This document shows positions 13,654-24,611 of a stretch of 64,000 bases of DNA, piece after piece; the first letter of the stretch is position 1; each line of letters starts with the position of its first letter. The position numbers were made by a program, and so were the translations under genes. A model generated the notes under the pieces. It made no database searches. It was not told the DNA's origin and worked only from the letters and a program-made list of their open reading frames with translations. The DNA lies in NCBI GenBank assembly GCA_019321725.1, contig CM033113.1, forward strand, positions 1,612,001 to 1,676,000, written 5' to 3'. This stretch comes from Paulownia fortunei. Its lineage: Eukaryota; Streptophyta; Magnoliopsida; Lamiales; Paulowniaceae.

Positions 13654-15103
13654 TCATCTCTCTTTGAAATCTTGCACCACAGGGTAGGCTTCATTATTGT
13701 CTATTTCATTTTCCAGCATCCTATGCTCGGGGTAGAACTGAAAACTCAGGACATTGTCGCCACTGACATATACGACTCGGAAAACATCGTATTTAATGTC
13801 GAGTGCAAAACCATCAACATAGGGAAGAACTGTCTTTCGATAATCTGAGGTTAATATGTATGTGTAGCAAAACTGCAGAGATTTCCACACAAAAAGGCCA
13901 ACTATTCTTGGCATGCTTTGAGACTTAAAGCAAACTCCAGCCCTTGCACCATCCATCTTGTGGAACCGATCTTTGAATATGGCTAAGCACGCGTAAGAAA
14001 CGTTGTTTTCATTTGGGTCGTTGGCTGAAAGGGTGGCTGAACTCAGGGAAACAATGTCACCGGTGAAGAATTTTGCAGCCGGGGAGCCGTCTCTTGATTC
14101 TCCAGCATATGCTTCGAAGAAACTGTGGTCCATTAAGATGGCCATGCTTGCTACATTTGTTAACACGGAAAGCTGGGAAAACAAGGAGAGGCCAAAATAA
14201 AGGATATGCAAATTGAAAATTTGTCACCTAAGTAATTAGCAGAGTGCAAGGGCTGGTGCAAATCAGTATTTGTTTTCAGACAAGCTTGAATCTGGTTCTG
14301 CACCATGTCAGTTGAGTGGCTACTGTTTTCAACTAAGCAGAGTAATGTCAAGTTTTAAATGTTCATATGCACAATTAACAAATATGCACAGTTCATTAAA
14401 AGGAATGGTTATAACTAATACATACATATAGAGATGGAGAGATCGCCCCCAACCCCCTCACCTATCTATAGTCTCAAATTTTACATATAAATTAAATGGA
14501 ACTTAAAATTTTGCTGCCTTCAAATTTCTGAATTGTGCATCCATCTCATCCCCTGAAACTAAAAAATCTGGCTTCATCCTTGCATATAAACTTACAGATG
14601 TACCAAAGAAAATCTCCTAACTTTGCATAAGATTGTGGCGAGAAAAGAGTCTACATATGATCCAGTCAAAAAAGTAGCAATATGGCATAAAAACTACTTA
14701 CAAGAGCAGCACTTAACAGCTGCTTGTTCTCATCACTTCTCTTCATCCATGCCCCATACCATATAATCTATAGAAGGAGCAACTGATCGCAATAAGAAAG
14801 ACATGTACACCCATCTCCCGCATGTATATTGAAACCAGAAGAAAAGATTTTGTTTATACAAATTGAAGAAACACTAGAAAATAAACAAAGGAATACATGA
14901 CATAAAATCTTGAAAAAGGAGTCCCTTACCATGTTCCCATGAATACTTCTGAATATCGAACTGTGAACACAACCAAGGCTCTCAGTGTATAAAGAAAATT
15001 GCTTTAGAGCCTCTACTAGATCATCCACATATACCACTGTGGGCCTGAATACAAAGAAGCTTATATCTAGGTTCCTGTTGTTAAAAGGAACATAACATGC
15101 CAT
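13654..15103 (-). CDS. Conserved plant protein of unknown function (DUF7392-like)
   Basis: Three coding exons on the minus strand: 15103-14930, 14767-14702 and 14172-13654, giving 252 aa; all junctions are phase 0. The protein starts MACYVPFNNRNLDISFFVFR and contains FRPTVVYVDDLVEALKQFSL and SMAILMDHSFFEAYAGES, which I recognise as a conserved single-domain plant family of unknown role; the DUF number is from memory. An open frame continues 43 codons upstream to 15232. However, a strong splice acceptor (pyrimidine tract then CATACAG) ends at 15158, which places 15157-15104 in a 5' UTR exon and favours the ATG at 15103. The upstream frame would add a hydrophobic stretch that belongs to the intron. 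There is no signal peptide or membrane helix in the chosen product. Confidence 0.82.
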
Positions 15104-17991
15104 ATCTTTTTCTTCTTGTATATTTCCTTCTGCTTTCCTGCTTTTTCTCACAGTTATCTGTATGATGTATATCAGGAAAAAGAAGATGGAGAGAATAACA
15201 AATGCTAGAATTTTCTCATGTTTGAATTTCAAGAAACCGAATATAGTCAGTCATAGCAATTTGATTAGTCTTAGCTTGGCTTCCTTTCTGGACCAAAACA
15301 ATAAAGAATAATGCTGAATGAGTTGAACGGACATCTAAAGGTTGTTGCATGTTGACTACGTTGGTTTATAGCAACAATATTAAAAGCTTCTGTCTGATTT
15401 TTTAGATCTTGTCTTTTAATGCGTGACGTGCGGAACAAATAATAAAACGTAGTATATGTGAATAACATGCTTGGTACGTTAAACACGCTGTCTTTTATTT
15501 AGCATGAAAATCACATTTTTCTTTTTCCTTTTTTTTTGAAATGTAAAAGGTGGGAGGGACCAAGGGGTGATTAGTATTGAATGTGACTATAGAAATTTCT
15601 CATTCGTCATTGAATGTTCATTGAATCATAATTATTATCTATGAGCCGGCTAAAATCACTACCATAAATGAGTTCGAACCCATAACTTTTGTGAAACTTA
15701 ATGAAGCAAACCAACTAAACCACCCAATCAACTTTCAAAAGCTGACTGGTCAATTACAACCATTGTTGGGATTTCTCATCATTAATTTATGTTGGCAAAA
15801 TTTATTACGCTATAGAGTAGTTCGGATCAATATGACTAAAAACACGATACTTGTATGTTTCATGAACCAGTACGAGAGCGAGAAGGTTAAAAAGGCCACC
15901 TGATTTAGCCATGCATTAAGCAAACATCAAAGAGTATCGTCTTGCCAGTTAATAACATAACTCAGGGTGTATTCCTCACAAATGAAACCAGTAGGGATTA
16001 GGGAATCTAACACAATCTGTATCACTATCTCCCTTAATCCTGTGAGTTGCTGCTTCTGCATCTTGTTTTTACTCTTGAGCCAGGCGTTGATAACAAAATT
16101 CCCATGTATATGTTTTATTCCCCTTTTAATAATATTTATGGGGAAGACAAAATAAATATCAACTGTTGATAAATAGCTTATATTTTTAACCTGCAGAAAC
16201 CAATCACAAACATATCATTAGTTTTCGTTCAAACTAGGAGAAAAAGGTCAGTAGCAAATTGTTCAACAGAAATAGCATGAGGGGGACCTATCCTATGGTC
16301 CCAATCAGGTTTAGCAACCTTAGAAATGGAAAGAATAGTTTCAGCAATTTTTGTCAGGCCAACTTTCAACTAACACAACCCTTCGGGTTTAAGGACTAAT
16401 TTGAATGGAAACCATCCCATATGGGCTATGCACAAGGCCTTTCCCAAACAAAAGAGAAGGATCTAACAATTGTCAAACTGAATTCATATCAACACTGGAA
16501 TGACGATAAGGCATGAAAAAATAAAAGAAATCCCCTGGCTCACCAGTGAAGTGACAACCCTTCACATTCCGCCACCCCACTCAAAAGAAAAAAGAGAAGG
16601 TATAGGCCAATTTAAAACTTGAAAAACAGTTTAATACCATTCAGCAACTCCCTCATCTATTCAAACTACAACATGGAACATTTGGTTTGAATCATCTTAT
16701 ATGATGTAATCACGTCAGAATCCATCATCATTGTGCTTTATGCCTAATTCACAACAAATACTTCATTTTATTTACAAATCATAAAATTTATTAACCATTA
16801 ATTGTGTTTTATGCTCAATCCAAATGATCAGAATTTCCAGTAATACAAACCAAAAGGAGCTCAACTATGACCACTCATCAGCTGAGCAGATCCTAATCCA
16901 CATAAACGAACACATGCACCTTCAGCAACCAGAAGTGTTCTCTCAGTGGTCTATGCTTGTTGAGAAAGAAAGGATTGGGAAATGGAGCAGTTCATGTAAC
17001 ACTGCATGCAGAAGATGCCAGATAGAGGAGTTAACAGAGTTCAAAACTTGGTGCAGGATGATGCAGGACAGTCCAGTATATTCTGTTAAACCAAGGAAAG
17101 AGAGTAGGGTGGATTGAAGACAGGTGAACAAACTGAGTATGCCTGCAAGATACCCAACTAGGGGAAAGGGATTGTTTATTACTTGACCATTTTTCACCCC
17201 AACAAATTTAGCTTCGTTTTGGATCGATGTTATAGAAGAAGAGATAGGGAAGCAAAAGGCATTAAAACTACATTTCATTTTGTCCTACTGGACAAAATAA
17301 GTTCATTTTTTTTTTTTAATTTAGTTAGTTATCATGGAAAAAGAAATAAAATTGATGTACAATAAATGTCTCTCACAATTATATTTATTCATACAAGCAT
17401 TTCCTTCGTGTTTCCTTGAAAATAAACAAAGGAAAGTATTTTACTTGGTGCTTTACCACTAAAATCCAAGGGCCAAACTACCCAGCAATCAAACCTTACA
17501 ATGTCTCTATCAGCCCGTGTCAATGCTGCCTCATATAGTTATATAGAACCCTTGGCAAATTTCATAAAGTGCTCTATGTGTCTGCCTTTTTCACATGTTA
17601 TTACCCTTTCACATGATATCAAGCAATGTTAGACTCCAGAGGCTAGAGTACATAGGATTTGAAATGCGCATCCCAAAAATGCCAGCCTCATCACTCGCTT
17701 ACAAATAACTCTCTGTAGTCATCCCGTACTATGTATTCCAAGAAGTATCCCCAAATCACACAGTTTCAAAGATAATTTCCAGTCATTTCTTGAATTTCCT
17801 GATATGATTACTGTAGCAGATTTAGTAGAGTCTTACTCTCATAATAAGTTTTCCCTTCATTAAATAGAATTGGCAGTAAACTAAACCAATAATTCTTAAT
17901 TCAGCAGGCACATAAAACTGTGAATGATTTCTTCGAAGAAACAATTTTCATTAAGCAAGATTTGCAATCTATATATTGAAACCTTACCTCA
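15104..17991. other. Intergenic region and probable 5' UTR intron of the unknown-function gene
   Basis: The acceptor at 15158 implies that at least one upstream noncoding exon of the gene at 13654-15103 lies here, but I could not locate its donor. At 15645-15735 is a short scrap containing GAGTTCGAACCCATAAC, a string common in plant repeat ends. A 97-codon + strand frame at 16824-17117 has no family resemblance. I see nothing else. Confidence 0.5.
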
Positions 17992-20900
17992 TCACAGGTC
18001 TATAGAGATTCGCAGCCCATCATATGCAAGCTGAACTGGTATTCCTTCTCTGGAAACAAATGAAAATGGGTTGCATTACGCTTGTCCATGTCGTCTCGTG
18101 AAGAATCAATGTGCAAAAATACGAATTCAAAATTCACATTAGTGGCTACTAAAGCACGAGGCAAATTGCACAGCAAAACGGAGAAAACCAACACAAAGGA
18201 ATTTTCAGTCTATTGTCCAGTGGATGTGATTGACTGGACATGATAACCTCATACAAAGATTCTGAAAAAGAATATGAATGGCTCTAGAGGAACAAAGAAA
18301 AGAGAATATATTCTTAGGCTAGGGGTTAGGCTAGGGGTCAGGCTGGGGAGAGGGAATTTGGCTTCTCCATGTTTCTGACAAACTTGTACACAAGAAATTT
18401 GAATCAATATGGAATTCCAAAAATGCCCTCAAATACCTGGTAAATATTTAGTGAATAAGTATAATAAGGTGGGAGTTACACTATACGTCCTTCACCCTAT
18501 CTGCCCAAGTTTTAGTAAAAAATTCCACAGGGACACGCAAGCAGCAATACCTTTTAGACCAGTCCTTAAGAAATTCATTGTCTTTGTGGTGATCAAACTC
18601 ATGGGTCATTCCAATAAGCAAAGCTCTCTTTGGGCATATTCTCTTCACAGCATCAAGAGTCTGAGAAAAAACTCGACAATGTAACACAAGTAGCATTTGC
18701 CAAAACAAAAATATCCAAGAACAAACCTGAGGGAAGCAGAAGTGCGTGTTGTGGGATCCTTTCTGCACATACGAGCAGATAGATAAGCAACAGAATAAGA
18801 CGAGCACAAATATTTCTTTCCATATTAGTATATTAGGAATGAGGAAAGAGAGAAAATAGGATCTAAAAGCATCAAATGACATTCATTTTGCCTAAAAGGT
18901 GTACTTGAGTACTGGAGATAACTTCTGAGTTGGCAAAACTTTGGATCTTATCAAATTAATTAGAATGAATCTTATTAAATCAAACAAGAGAAGAAGGCAG
19001 GGGTTGAACACTAATGTTTTATTGTGACTATGATGGTATGAACACAGTATAGTAGGATGATGCACCATGAAGCTATTTCTAATATAGGATAATGTACAAT
19101 GCATTGATTAAAAAAGAAAAAAATGTCTCTGCAGTTTGTCGATAAAACAAGAACTGCATCATATCAAATCAAACAAAAGGAAGGGGGGAAAGACTTCTAT
19201 GCTATGCTTAGTGACTGTAGAAAATATAAACATGAAAATACGAGGATCTTAAGCACATAATATTTAGACGTATAGTAGCTAACCTTATACAGCGTGTCCA
19301 AAATAAGGAGATCTAACTGTTGACCACCATCTTTTGAAATATCTACAAAACCAGAGATATCTTTACAAAAGGCTCCAGAGTTGTAGTTATGTACAAACAG
19401 TAGAAATGCTTGTTCTTTAATGCTCCTTTCCAGTCTTTAGGCTCATTCAACAGTTAATAAATCATAGTCAACAGTTAATAAATTTTATACAATTGCAGTA
19501 GTTTTATTACACCTGAACTTCTTCATTGTGCTTCTGCCTTTGATACTTTTTTCCTTTATAAAATAAGATTATGACGTTTCGTATCATGAAATAAATGTTT
19601 TGAATTTATAAACGAATTAGGATAGCAGCCCATGTTACTTATTTTACAGATATTCACTTATACCTAGTAATGAGAGGTGTGTTATACAATAGCAAATGTA
19701 ACCACAGGACATGAGATAGTCAGGCCAAACAAATAAAAAAAAAAAAGCAGAGAATGACAGTGCTTACAGTATTCTGTAGATGGAAGAAAGCGCGAAATGT
19801 CTGATATATATGCTACTTTATATCTTTCACCAAAGAGAAAACCTAAGCATACGTAATCTTCACCATGCATGACCTAGTAAGAACATAAGAACAAGGGAAT
19901 ATATAAGAAAGGCATAAGAAATATCTACAAATAAAACAATATGCATAAGGCTTAAGAGGTTTCCACACAAATAATATAAAAAGCACAAGATGAAACTAAC
20001 CGGAAGAGGAACAAATTGCAGTCCGGATGCCACAAATGGCTTTGTATGATCATTCTCTATAATTTTCCAGTCAAGTTGGGCTACACGTCTAATTTCCTGC
20101 CCAGGCTTGAGTTTTCTCTGAACCAAGTAAGGGAATTTCACTGCAATGCTGTTCAAAAGGAATCAACAATTGACAGTAGCATCAATTGCAACTGCAAACT
20201 ACATCCATTTCAAGGTTTAATCAACAATTGCTAGTACATAACATAAATTGTAAATGCATATGATATCCATGTCAAGGTTTTATAACCAAAATGATACACA
20301 TAATAGACCATCAATTAACCCCAGGGTTTAGTTCCTAGGTTCAGGATGATTAGCAAACCTTATACCATACTCCATTTTCTATCCAGCAATGAAAATCTAG
20401 CAATTAATAACATATATTCTGTTCAACAGACAAAAAATAAAACATAAGAATCACAGGGAAATTTATGTTTTCACCATAGTCAATATTTAATTCCTCCTAT
20501 TTAAGATGTCTAGCAACATCCTTCTTCTAAGAAATGACCAAAAACTAAGAAAGTCTTTATGTGAACAAAGAAAAAATGAAATCATACCTCCAGACATGAC
20601 AGAGGTTATCACAACTACAGAAGCAATGGCAGCAAAGTGAAAGTAACAGTAACAGTAAATTTGCATGCTGTTGTGACTAAAAATTATTTTTCAAAGCAAT
20701 AGTGAAGTCAGTAAAATCATCAGCATTTTATCTTGCTGATCAAGTAATAAAAATTGGGCAAAGCAAAATCTTATTAGTGTTACAAGTATGGGTATAATAA
20801 CTGTGCAGAAGTGCAAAGTACCTCTCCATTGCACCTTGGGTGAGGTAGATGGGAGTCGGATTAATGTCATTTGTTGGACTAAAAGGTTGCACAGCGCGTA

Positions 20901-23173
20901 TGTCATCCAAACCAAGAACAGCATCAGCATGTTCATGAGTTAATATAATCTGCAGAAGTTGTAAAATTAGCAAACTAGATCATTCTACTTTTAATTAGAA
21001 TTTCATCAATAACAATTAAAACGATATGCAGAAGCTGGGAAAAAAGCCTTCTGGCTGCTGACTGTTACCCAGATCATGTAGTGTGCTAAACTTGCCCGGG
21101 CTCGATTAAATGCATAAAGCAAAACTTTTGCTCAAATGTACCAAAAAATAAAAATAATTTTTCACCCTTTTGAAACTATAAGAGTGATTATTAATTCTTC
21201 AGAATTATTAAAAAAACAAGATTGCTCTCACAGTACTCTTTATTATTATACATGTATTGACAACAACTAAACATTCGTACAAACATCCATTATTCAGAGA
21301 AGTATTTTATATTCCAAAAGAAAACTTTTACATTCTAAAGGAAGTACTTAAAGTAAGATCAAGTGGATGTCTTTCTGCTCAGTCTCTTTAATCTCTTCTT
21401 GATCATCAAGCCGAATCAACTTCCACTCTCTTTATTCCTTTTCTATTTCTTTTCTTAAGGCAAGATTCAAATGAAAAATAAAACAGGCTAAGAGGAAATC
21501 AAGTTTGAGAAGAAATGTACAATTTTAAAAGTTTATTTCTGATAGTTTTTCCGTTCACTTCACTAGGAATGCATCATAAGAGATCGTTTATTTTTTATCT
21601 TTTCAAAATCACTTTATTAAGTCTCTGAGAAAGTAAAGTAAAATGAAACCAATGTATGGTAGGGTGAGCTCCTACCTGGATGTAGTACAGCCCTGGGCAT
21701 GTTATTAAGTCTGCAAGGGGCAATTCAGCATTATACATGGAACTGGCTTACCTAAATGAGAACAGAGGACAAAGTTTTTTGAAGTACTTTCTAATGAGTA
21801 ATGAATTTCAAAAAGTTTAACCCGGATAAGGTGAATAGGAACATGAGAAGAACTCTCTTGGCTGTCTAATTGCATGCCTCCTTCCTCCAGTTCTCTTGTT
21901 TACCCAAACATGATGGAAATTGTGCGCCTAATATAGTAACTAGTCACTATTATCTACTATTAAACTTGCCAGATGCACTGACCCACAGGCATCTAATATC
22001 ACTAGATGAAGTTGGATTCTTTAGTTAGCTGGGGAGAAATGTAGACAGTTTCGTATGCTGTCCGTGATTTCTTTACTTCATCATTAACAAGTCATTAAAT
22101 GTGAAGTTGTTTTCCATATCACAATACTCAAGCATTTGAGTATGTTGAAGGGGATGATTAAAATCAGCATTGTAGTGGTTATATGCAATATCAAATGCAC
22201 ACATAACTGTAAATTCCAATTCGAGAAAAATGAATATGCCAGCAATGTAAATGTACAGAGAAAATTATTAGAGATAGAGGAGATAGACACTCACTGAATC
22301 TACTTGCGGAATTTTATGGAAAGTGAACCATCGCAGCACTTGCTCCCTAAATGTCTTCCCAACATCAATCAAAATGTATTTATGTTTGCCCTCACTGCCA
22401 CAATAATTAATTAGGAGGGATGTATTGCACCTACAATACCATCATCAACCATCAGCCAAAACCATCAAACCATAGCTGCGCAGGCAATGTAGGAAAGCTT
22501 CTGCTGTCAATCCAAGTAAGAACAATGCCAACAATGAAAAGTTGTATAGGATGCAAGAAAACTTGGGCCTTCACCAAGAATCAAAGAAACAGTAATGCCA
22601 TTGCAAGAATTAGTCATTGAACAACAACATAAGTCGTATGCACTGCAAGAAAACTTCTGTTGTCAATCCAAGAAAGAATACCGACAGTGCAAGATTCAAC
22701 CACAGGAAAACAAGAAGCGCAGGATGTAATCTTGTGCCCTCACCAAGAATCCAGGAACCAATAAAGCCATAGCAAGATTCAGTAATCGAACAACAACCTT
22801 AGTTGTACGCCATGCAAGAAAACTAGTGACAGGCTAAGAATTGAGACAATAAAAATTCCAGAGCAAGATTCAAGACCAGTGATTACACATTATGATCAAT
22901 TAACTCCAAGATTTTCTCAAGAATTCTTGATAAATTACTAAAGAAAGTAGAAATAACGCGCAACAATGATCAATTGAAAAACCTGTAATTAGGGTTTTGG
23001 TCCGGCGGTAGGGAAAAAGATTGGGAGCAGACGTGACAAGGAGGATCGGAAGGCTGGATCAAGCACAACGCATTCGGCACCGCGCTCGAACAACCGGTCC
23101 CGAGAAATATCAGAGCTGATCTCGGTGGCTCCGCATTGCCGTTCTCGGCCACCTCAATGGCGGTGGCTGCCAT
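17992..23173 (-). CDS. Metallo-beta-lactamase-fold hydrolase (At1g30300-like)
   Basis: A predicted metal-dependent hydrolase of the tRNase Z/PhnP-like branch; substrate unknown. Nine exons on the minus strand: 23173-22983, 22430-22295, 20949-20822, 20148-20001, 19873-19768, 19342-19284, 18762-18727, 18660-18551 and 18049-17992, giving 323 aa with every phase closing. Near the N-terminus is the fold's first glycine-rich turn, FLGTGCSSAVP. The metal-binding signature THEHADA is at residues 113-119. Further candidate ligands are His204 in VMHGED, Asp226 in YISDISRF and the His cluster in MTHEFDHH (287-293, with an upstream Met). The frame is open upstream to an ATG at 23260, but a TATA box at 23273-23281 would put transcription start near 23245, downstream of that ATG. 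I therefore chose the ATG at 23173. Intron 1 holds a tandem repeat. The gene is divergent from the PPR gene. Confidence 0.95.
22498..22823. repeat. Two-copy tandem repeat in intron 1 of the hydrolase gene
   Basis: Copy 1 (22498-22653) and copy 2 (22654 to about 22823) both open with CTTCTG(C/T)TGTCAATCCAAG. They share TCACCAAGAATC, a GAACAACAAC segment and a closing GCAAGAAAA. Unit length is 156-170 bases with moderate divergence, so it is an old local duplication. It lies wholly in the intron. Confidence 0.8.
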
Positions 23174-23272
23174 CACCCCGGGGAACTTAGTATGTGGTGT
23201 GTGTTTTTCTGTGTGCGCAGACGTTTGGTGAGAGAGGATGTCTGAAGAAGCCATGGGCACAATGGGACATGC

Positions 23273-23281
23273 ATATATATA
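23273..23281 (-). promoter_or_regulatory. TATA box of the hydrolase gene
   Basis: The minus strand reads CCTATATATATG here. Plant transcription usually starts about 30 bases downstream, near 23245, giving a leader of about 70 bases to the ATG at 23173. This is why the ATG at 23260 was not chosen. Confidence 0.55.
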
Positions 23282-23824
23282 GGCCGAGGAAGAGACGTGG
23301 GGCCCTGACCAAGAAAAAAGCGGGGCGGCTGCCTTTTTCTTTTATATATTCATTAATCACAGTAAATGCAGTTCTTGAGATTATTTTTTTGCAAATTTTC
23401 AGTTTATTTCCTCAATTAGTGCTTCGGACAGTTGAAGGTTCTATGAGTATGTAATTTTTTTTTAATCAGTTTGGGTTAAGAATTTATCATAGAAAAGAAA
23501 TATAAGTACCACACAGTTTTCTAGTATTTAATTTTACTAAAATAAATATATGAATTTTGATTTTTTTAACATAATTGAATATCATATACAAGCTATACAA
23601 AAAATATATTCAAGTATCACAACTAAAAGATTCAATCCTTGCATTGGTGGCTCTTGAAACAGTGATACAAAATCTTGCAGCCAAGTAACACGTGGAAAAG
23701 AATTTGGGTGAGAAGTGTAAAGTATAAATGTGCGTATATATCTAATGAACTTATATATACCTATTTAAAAAAAAAAACTTCGTATAATGTATTAATAATT
23801 TGAAATAAGATTTAAAAACAAATC

Positions 23825-23870
23825 ATATATATTAATGAAGGATTTGAGAGATTTTCTCATTAATATATAT
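23825..23870. repeat. 14-bp perfect inverted repeat with 18-base loop
   Basis: Left arm ATATATATTAATGA (23825-23838) and right arm TCATTAATATATAT (23857-23870) are exact reverse complements. It could be the core of a small MITE or a simple cruciform. It is too AT-rich and short to be a microRNA precursor. Confidence 0.85.
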
Positions 23871-24172
23871 CCGGAATTCCAAATCAAGTCCTTTAAAAAA
23901 TTTGAAGAATTTTATAACTATAGTTATAGTAAGGGGTTTAAGGGCTGGGTATTATACGGGCTTTGCTTCTATTCCGATGGAAGTTGTAAAAGTTGAAAAA
24001 ATAAAAAAAAATTATATATCATTATATAGTTGTTCTTAAAAGTAGTATTGAGAATAATAGTATTATATTATTATTTTAATTAATATAATAATTTTAAAAT
24101 ATATTTTTAAAAAAATAAAATCTTGTTTTGATAAGTCCAAAAAAGAAAAATGACGAGAAAGATAAAAATTGT

Positions 24173-24335
24173 ATGGTAAAAGGACAAATAATTCTATATG
24201 AAAAGAAAATTAATTAATTGCTTCTGTTAAAATAAAAAACATCCAATACAATCATATATTTGAAACAGATATAAGAATTGAATGGTAAAAGGACAAATAA
24301 TTCTATATGAAAAGAAAAAAAATATTGCTTCTGTT
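24173..24335. repeat. Direct repeat, 109-base period, upstream of the PPR gene
   Basis: ATGGTAAAAGGACAAATAAT begins at 24173 and again at 24282. In both copies the match continues through TTCTATATGAAAAGAAAA to a nearby TTGCTTCTGTT. The sequence between the copies is not repeated after the second, so this is a partial tandem duplication about 300-440 bases upstream of the PPR start. Confidence 0.85.
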
Positions 24336-24611
24336 TTTTTTTTTTTAAATCCAATCTTAATATTAATTTCACCAAAAATTTTGGGTTTGACCGTCCGCGT
24401 GTTTCTTTAAAAATTTTGTATTTAACAATCTTAAAAAAAAAATTCAAATCCAACTCTATTTCTATTTCTATTTGTAATTCATTGAATCCATACACGGTGA
24501 ACCCTTCCCATTTTGAAAGCCCAGGTTCTTTCAAATGTAATTTCCCAAAACCCTCTTTCTAATTTGTAGCCAATTTATGCGATTCCAATTTGCTCTTTTG
24601 ATTCACTGAAA

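Larger units (their letters stand above)
23282..24611. other. Divergent promoter region between hydrolase and PPR genes
   Basis: A 1.3 kb AT-rich spacer upstream of two divergently transcribed genes. It contains a 14-bp perfect hairpin stem (arms 23825-23838 and 23857-23870) and a direct repeat (24173-24228 and 24282-24335, period 109). I see no clear TATA box for the PPR gene. No coding frame is supported. Confidence 0.6.

Noticed and set aside
15104..15232. N-terminal membrane helix on the unknown-function protein
   Set aside because: The hydrophobic residues are translated pyrimidine-rich intron sequence ahead of the acceptor at 15158.
15660..15735. GTTCGAACCC as a tRNA T-loop
   Set aside because: No acceptor stem, D-arm or anticodon arm can be built around it; it fits a repeat end instead.
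16824..17117. 97-codon + strand frame with Cys and His residues
   Set aside because: No recognisable domain, no promoter, and an equally long frame runs on the opposite strand; probably chance.
18310..18355. GGCTAGGGGTTA-type repeats as interstitial telomere sequence
   Set aside because: The unit is not the plant telomere heptamer TTTAGGG and there are only about three imperfect copies, so it is a short local G-rich repeat.
23174..23260. Longer hydrolase start at 23260
   Set aside because: The TATA box is only about 13 bases upstream of it, so the ATG would precede the likely transcription start.
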